Source of the DNA: CAVPEW01 sp050247895
GTDB lineage: Bacteria; Actinomycetota; Acidimicrobiia; Acidimicrobiales; VFJN01
Length of the DNA stretch: 17,494 bases
Assembly (NCBI GenBank): GCA_050247895.1
Contig: JBFWTJ010000039.1
Location: 1 to 17,494 of the forward strand
Reading direction: 5' to 3'
The notes beneath the pieces were generated by a model, which saw only the letters and a list, made by a program, of their open reading frames with translations, was not told the origin of the DNA and searched no databases. Positions 15,246 through 17,494 of the stretch are shown here, piece after piece (positions within the stretch are counted from its first letter, which is position 1; every line of letters starts with the position of its first letter). The position numbers and the translations under genes were made by a program.

Positions 15246-15254
15246 TGGTATGAT
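15246..15254 (+). promoter_or_regulatory. Extended -10 promoter for rimP-nusA
   Basis: TGGTATGAT contains TGn followed by TATGAT, one base off TATAAT, in an otherwise very GC-rich context. Extended -10 promoters do not need a good -35, and none is visible here. Predicted transcription start is near 15261, giving a leader of about 140 bases. Confidence 0.55.
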
Positions 15255-15332
15255 CCAGCGTCCGACGGTGGTCGGGGGATCTCGTGATCTCGCCGCCGCC
15301 GTTCGTGGTGTCAGATCGTCGTGGTGTCGTAC

Positions 15333-15365
15333 GGCGTGGGCTCCGGCCCACGCCACATCTTTGTC
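15333..15365 (+). promoter_or_regulatory. Attenuator-like hairpin in the rimP leader
   Basis: GGCGTGGGC (15333-15341), a TCCG loop, then GCCCACGCC (15346-15354) form a perfect 9-bp stem, followed by ACATCTTTGTC, the most T-rich spot in the gap. Upstream, TCGTGGTGTC occurs twice (15303-15312 and 15319-15328). Terminator-like structure ahead of nusA would suit feedback by NusA; E. coli also regulates this operon in its leader. No tRNA-fMet (metY) is present here, unlike E. coli. Confidence 0.45.
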
Positions 15366-15386
15366 AGGGGCCCGGTCGGGCGCGAG

Positions 15387-15394
15387 GGAGGTGA
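15387..15394 (+). promoter_or_regulatory. Perfect Shine-Dalgarno for rimP
   Basis: GGAGGTGA matches all eight bases of the anti-SD complement and lies 5 bases before GTG 15400. It overlaps the other candidate GTG at 15391, which rules that start out in practice. Confidence 0.7.
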
Positions 15395-15399
15395 GCGAG

Positions 15400-15873
15400 G
15401 TGAGCATCCAGGAGCGGGTCGGCGCGTTGATCGCCCCGGTCCTGGCCGAGCGCGACCTCGACCTCTACGACCTCGAGGTCGGCCGCGGCATGGTGAAGGT
15501 GGTGGTCGACGCCGCGGGGCCGGTGGACCTGGACCAGGTCGCGGCGGTCACCCGGGCCATCTCGGGGGTGCTCGACGAGGCCGACCCGATCGAGGGGCAC
15601 TACACGTTGGAGGTCACCACCCCGGGCGTCGAGCGCAACCTGCGCAGCCCGGAGCACTTCGCCCGGGCGGTGGGCGAGCAGGTCAAGGTGAAGGTCCACG
15701 CCGGCGCCGAGGGCGAGCGGCGGTTGGAGGGCACGGTGGCCGGGGCCGACGACGCCGGGGTGACGATCCGGTCGGCCGACGGCACCGAGCGCCTCGTGCG
15801 CTACGAGGAGATCGATCGGGCCCGCACGGTCTTCGTGTGGGGCCCGTCCGCCAGGGAGAAGAGGGATCCATGA
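15400..15873 (+). CDS. rimP: Ribosome maturation factor RimP
   Basis: Needed for late assembly of the 30S subunit. The N-terminal domain shows VSIQERVGALIAPVLAERDLDLYDLEV, then VVVDAAGPVDLDQVAAVTRAISGVLDEADPI and the hallmark YTLEVTTPGVERNLRSPEHF. A C-terminal SH3-like domain follows (VKVKVHAGAEGERRLEGTVAGADDAGVTI). The length of 157 aa is typical. GTG 15400 is set by the perfect SD 5 bases upstream. The frame is open further up to 15250, but that stretch covers the -10 element and the hairpin and does not resemble RimP. The stop overlaps the nusA ATG (ATGA), the standard coupling for this pair. Confidence 0.95.
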   Translation: MSIQERVGALIAPVLAERDLDLYDLEVGRGMVKVVVDAAGPVDLDQVAAVTRAISGVLDEADPIEGHYTLEVTTPGVERNLRSPEHFARAVGEQVKVKVHAGAEGERRLEGTVAGADDAGVTIRSADGTERLVRYEEIDRARTVFVWGPSAREKRDP

Positions 15874-17237
15874 GCAGCAACCTGGACATGGGGGAGGCGC
15901 TCGCCGCCTTGGCGCAGGACAAGGGGATCTCGGTCGACACGCTCCTGGGCGCGCTGGCCGACGCCCTCGAGTCCGCCTACAAGCGCATGCCGGACGCCCA
16001 CGAGTACGCGTGGGTCACGATCGACCCGGCCACGTTCGAGATCCGCGTCTTCGCCCAGGAGATCAACGAGGACGGCGAGCCCTACGGGCCCGAGCTCGAC
16101 GTGACGCCGTCCGACTTCGGGCGGATCGCGGCGATGACGGCCCGCCAGGTGATGACCCAGCGGATCCGCGAGGCCGAACGCGAGCTCAAGTACGAGGAGT
16201 ACGCCGGCCGCGAGGGCGACATCGTCACCGGCATCATCCAGCAGACCGACAGCCGCTACACGCTGCTGGACCTGGGTCGGGTCGAGGCGCTGCTGCCCCA
16301 GGCCGAGCAGGTCCCCTACGAGCGGCCGGTGCCCAACACCCGCCTCAAGGCCTACATCGTGGAGGTCCGCCGCACCTCGAAGGGACCCCAGATCGTGGTG
16401 TCCCGCACGCACCCGGGCCTGATCCTCGAGCTGTTCAAGCTGGAGGTGCCCGAGATCGCCGACGGCGTGGTGGAGATCAAGGCCTGCGCCCGCGAGCCGG
16501 GCCACCGCACGAAGATCGCGGTGTGGTCCAACGACGCCAACGTCGACCCCGTCGGCGCGTGCGTGGGGGCCCGTGGCGCTCGGGTGCGCCAGGTGGTCAA
16601 CGAGCTGAACGGCGAGAAGATCGACATCGTCCCGTTCTCCGACGACCCCTACGAGTTCGTGATGAAGGCCCTCTCGCCGGCCAAGGTGAAGGAGGTCCGC
16701 ATCGACGAGGTGACCGGCACGGCCACCGTGATCGTCCCGGACTTCCAGCTCAGCCTGGCCATCGGCAAGGAGGGCCAGAACGCCCGCCTCGCCGCCCGCC
16801 TGACGGGTTGGCGGGTCGACATCAAGAGCGAGTCGCAGCTCGCCGAGGACGAGGCCTACGCCGGCGAGGAGTGGGCCCAGGGCCAGTGGGTGGTCGACCC
16901 GTCCACCGGCGAGCAGGTCTGGCAGCCCGCCGAGGGCGGTCCGGCCCTGTCGGCCGAGGAGTGGGCTGCGGCCGAGGAGTCGGGCGAGGGCGAGGGAGCC
17001 GAGGGCGGGTCCGGCCCGGCCGAGGGCGCGGCAGCCCCGGAGGGTGGCGCCGCGCCGGCAGCGGCGACCGCCGAGCCCGCCGCCGAGGGCGAGGGCGAGG
17101 GTGACGAAGCGACCCAGGTCGACGCCGAACCCGCAGGCGACGAGCCCGGGGAGGGTGCCGAGCCCGAGCCCGAGGGCGATGTCGACGAGCCCGCCGCCGA
17201 GGGCGTCGGGGGCGACGACGAGGAGGACGACGCATAG
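15870..17237 (+). CDS. nusA: Transcription termination/antitermination factor NusA
   Basis: RNA polymerase-bound factor modulating pausing, termination and antitermination. Order of domains: RNA polymerase-binding N-terminal domain (about 1-110), S1 domain (about 113-180, GDIVTGIIQQTDSRYTLLDLGRVEALLP), KH1 (about 220-285, with VGACVGARGARVRQVVNELNGEKIDIV) and KH2 (about 286-345, LAIGKEGQNARLAARLTGWRVDI). From about residue 345 to 455 there is a Glu/Gly/Ala/Pro tail, highly acidic and probably disordered. It replaces the AR repeats that E. coli NusA carries; actinobacterial NusA generally lacks these. ATG 15870 overlaps the rimP stop. Its stop TAG (17235-17237) is itself overlapped by the next gene's apparent start. 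The tail is made of repeated GAGGGC-like units, so indels there would be easy. Confidence 0.96.
   Translation: MSSNLDMGEALAALAQDKGISVDTLLGALADALESAYKRMPDAHEYAWVTIDPATFEIRVFAQEINEDGEPYGPELDVTPSDFGRIAAMTARQVMTQRIREAERELKYEEYAGREGDIVTGIIQQTDSRYTLLDLGRVEALLPQAEQVPYERPVPNTRLKAYIVEVRRTSKGPQIVVSRTHPGLILELFKLEVPEIADGVVEIKACAREPGHRTKIAVWSNDANVDPVGACVGARGARVRQVVNELNGEKIDIVPFSDDPYEFVMKALSPAKVKEVRIDEVTGTATVIVPDFQLSLAIGKEGQNARLAARLTGWRVDIKSESQLAEDEAYAGEEWAQGQWVVDPSTGEQVWQPAEGGPALSAEEWAAAEESGEGEGAEGGSGPAEGAAAPEGGAAPAAATAEPAAEGEGEGDEATQVDAEPAGDEPGEGAEPEPEGDVDEPAAEGVGGDDEEDDA
17221..17226 (+). promoter_or_regulatory. Shine-Dalgarno deciding the ylxR start
   Basis: AGGAGG inside the last nusA codons, 7 bases before the ATA at 17234. 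It is too far from the in-frame CTG at 17246 (19 bases) and from the GTG at 17294. Confidence 0.55.
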
Positions 17238-17476
17238 CGGCGCCCCTGCGGACCTGCGTCGGCTGCCGGCGCCGGGCCTCGCCCGACGAGCTGGTGCGGG
17301 TGGTCCGGGCGCCGGACGGAACGCTGCGGGTGGGTCGTACACTGCCCGGGCGAGGTGCTTGGTTGTGCGCCGGTTCGGTGTCGTGCCGGGAGCGGGCGGC
17401 GCGTCGGGGTGCCATGGCCCGAGCGCTGCGTGGGCCGGTGGATCCGGCGGACGTCCTGGCACTGAGCACGACCTGA
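17234..17476 (+). CDS. ylxR: YlxR (DUF448) RNA-binding family protein, apparent ATA start
   Basis: Small nucleoid/RNA-associated protein encoded between nusA and infB in most Gram-positive bacteria; reported to bind RNA and, in Bacillus, to affect transcription. From 17234 the frame reads AAPLRTCVGCRRRASPDELVRVVRAP, then LPGRGAWLC and SCRERAARRGAMARALRG, the family hallmarks: the CxxC pair at Cys8/Cys11 and the GRGAWLC block at 39-45. The length is 80 aa. No ATG, GTG or TTG exists in frame ahead of CVGC for many codons. An ATA at 17234, 7 bases after AGGAGG, fits best, and its last two bases begin the nusA stop (ATAG). The alternative is CTG 17246, giving MRTCVGC. The GTG at 17294 would delete the CxxC motif. 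The gene is real; the start is the uncertain part. Confidence 0.85.
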   Translation: MAAPLRTCVGCRRRASPDELVRVVRAPDGTLRVGRTLPGRGAWLCAGSVSCRERAARRGAMARALRGPVDPADVLALSTT

Positions 17477-17489
17477 GCGGAGACCATTC

Positions 17490-17494
17490 GTGCG
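17490..17494 (+). CDS. infB: Probable start of translation initiation factor IF-2 (truncated by window end)
   Basis: Only GTG CG remains. GGAGA (17479-17483) lies 6 bases upstream, and the codons would begin Met-Arg, matching common IF-2 starts. The call rests on gene order (rimP-nusA-ylxR-infB) more than on sequence. Confidence 0.35.

Noticed and set aside
12199..15351. Very long antisense open frame (1050 codons) opposite ispG, proS and the PASTA gene
   Set aside because: It results from GC-rich codon bias on the other strand. It has low-complexity Arg/Gly/His/Pro composition and no recognisable domain, and the + strand genes are certain.
15255..15399. tRNA-fMet (metY) upstream of rimP as in E. 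coli
   Set aside because: No cloverleaf, T-loop GGTTCGA-like or anticodon arm could be found in the gap.
16975..17235. Tandem repeat array in the nusA 3' end
   Set aside because: The GAGGGC-like repeats are imperfect and encode the acidic Glu/Gly/Ala tail; there is no regular repeat unit.
17338..17343. TACACT inside ylxR as an infB promoter
   Set aside because: It lies in the conserved RTLPGRGAW coding block, lacks a -35 and would leave a long leader. Not supported by anything else in view.

Overview
This high-GC window has strong G/C preference at third codon positions and frequent GTG starts. It reads as a chromosomal segment of an actinobacterium. The order dprA-xerC-whiG / rpsB-tsf-pyrH-frr-cdsA / dxr-rseP-ispG / proS / rimP-nusA-ylxR-(infB) is the classic actinobacterial housekeeping arrangement. 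An archaeal/eukaryote-type ProRS and a CdsA with a long acidic N-terminus make me lean towards the class Acidimicrobiia, but that placement is inference. All genes are on the + strand. I see no tRNA, rRNA, CRISPR array, insertion sequence or phage gene.

Layout. (1) 1-2201: the 3' end of dprA, a XerC/XerD-type tyrosine recombinase and a FliA/WhiG-family sigma factor, packed as an operon. (2) 2282-3973: a secreted protein joining a degenerate M23 (LytM) domain to a serine alpha/beta hydrolase. It sits where actinobacteria often carry a plain M23 peptidase upstream of rpsB. (3) 3974-8911: a structured leader, then rpsB, tsf, pyrH, frr and cdsA (translation, UMP synthesis, ribosome recycling, CDP-diacylglycerol synthesis). 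(4) 8945-12721: dxr, rseP and ispG, tightly coupled; two are MEP-pathway isoprenoid enzymes and one is a site-2 intramembrane protease. (5) 12764-15213: proS, then a membrane-anchored protein with four PASTA repeats and no kinase. (6) 15246-17494: an extended -10 promoter, a leader with a perfect 9-bp hairpin, rimP, nusA, ylxR and the probable first bases of infB.

No stretch of 300 bases lacks a gene. The longest gaps (3974-4137 and 15214-15399) both look like structured 5' leaders. I found no clear new multi-gene system; the window is mainly conserved core genome. The points worth a second look are an apparent ATA start for ylxR locked into the nusA stop codon, the M23-hydrolase fusion with lost metal ligands, the CdsA extension, apparently leaderless dxr and proS, and the two leaders.
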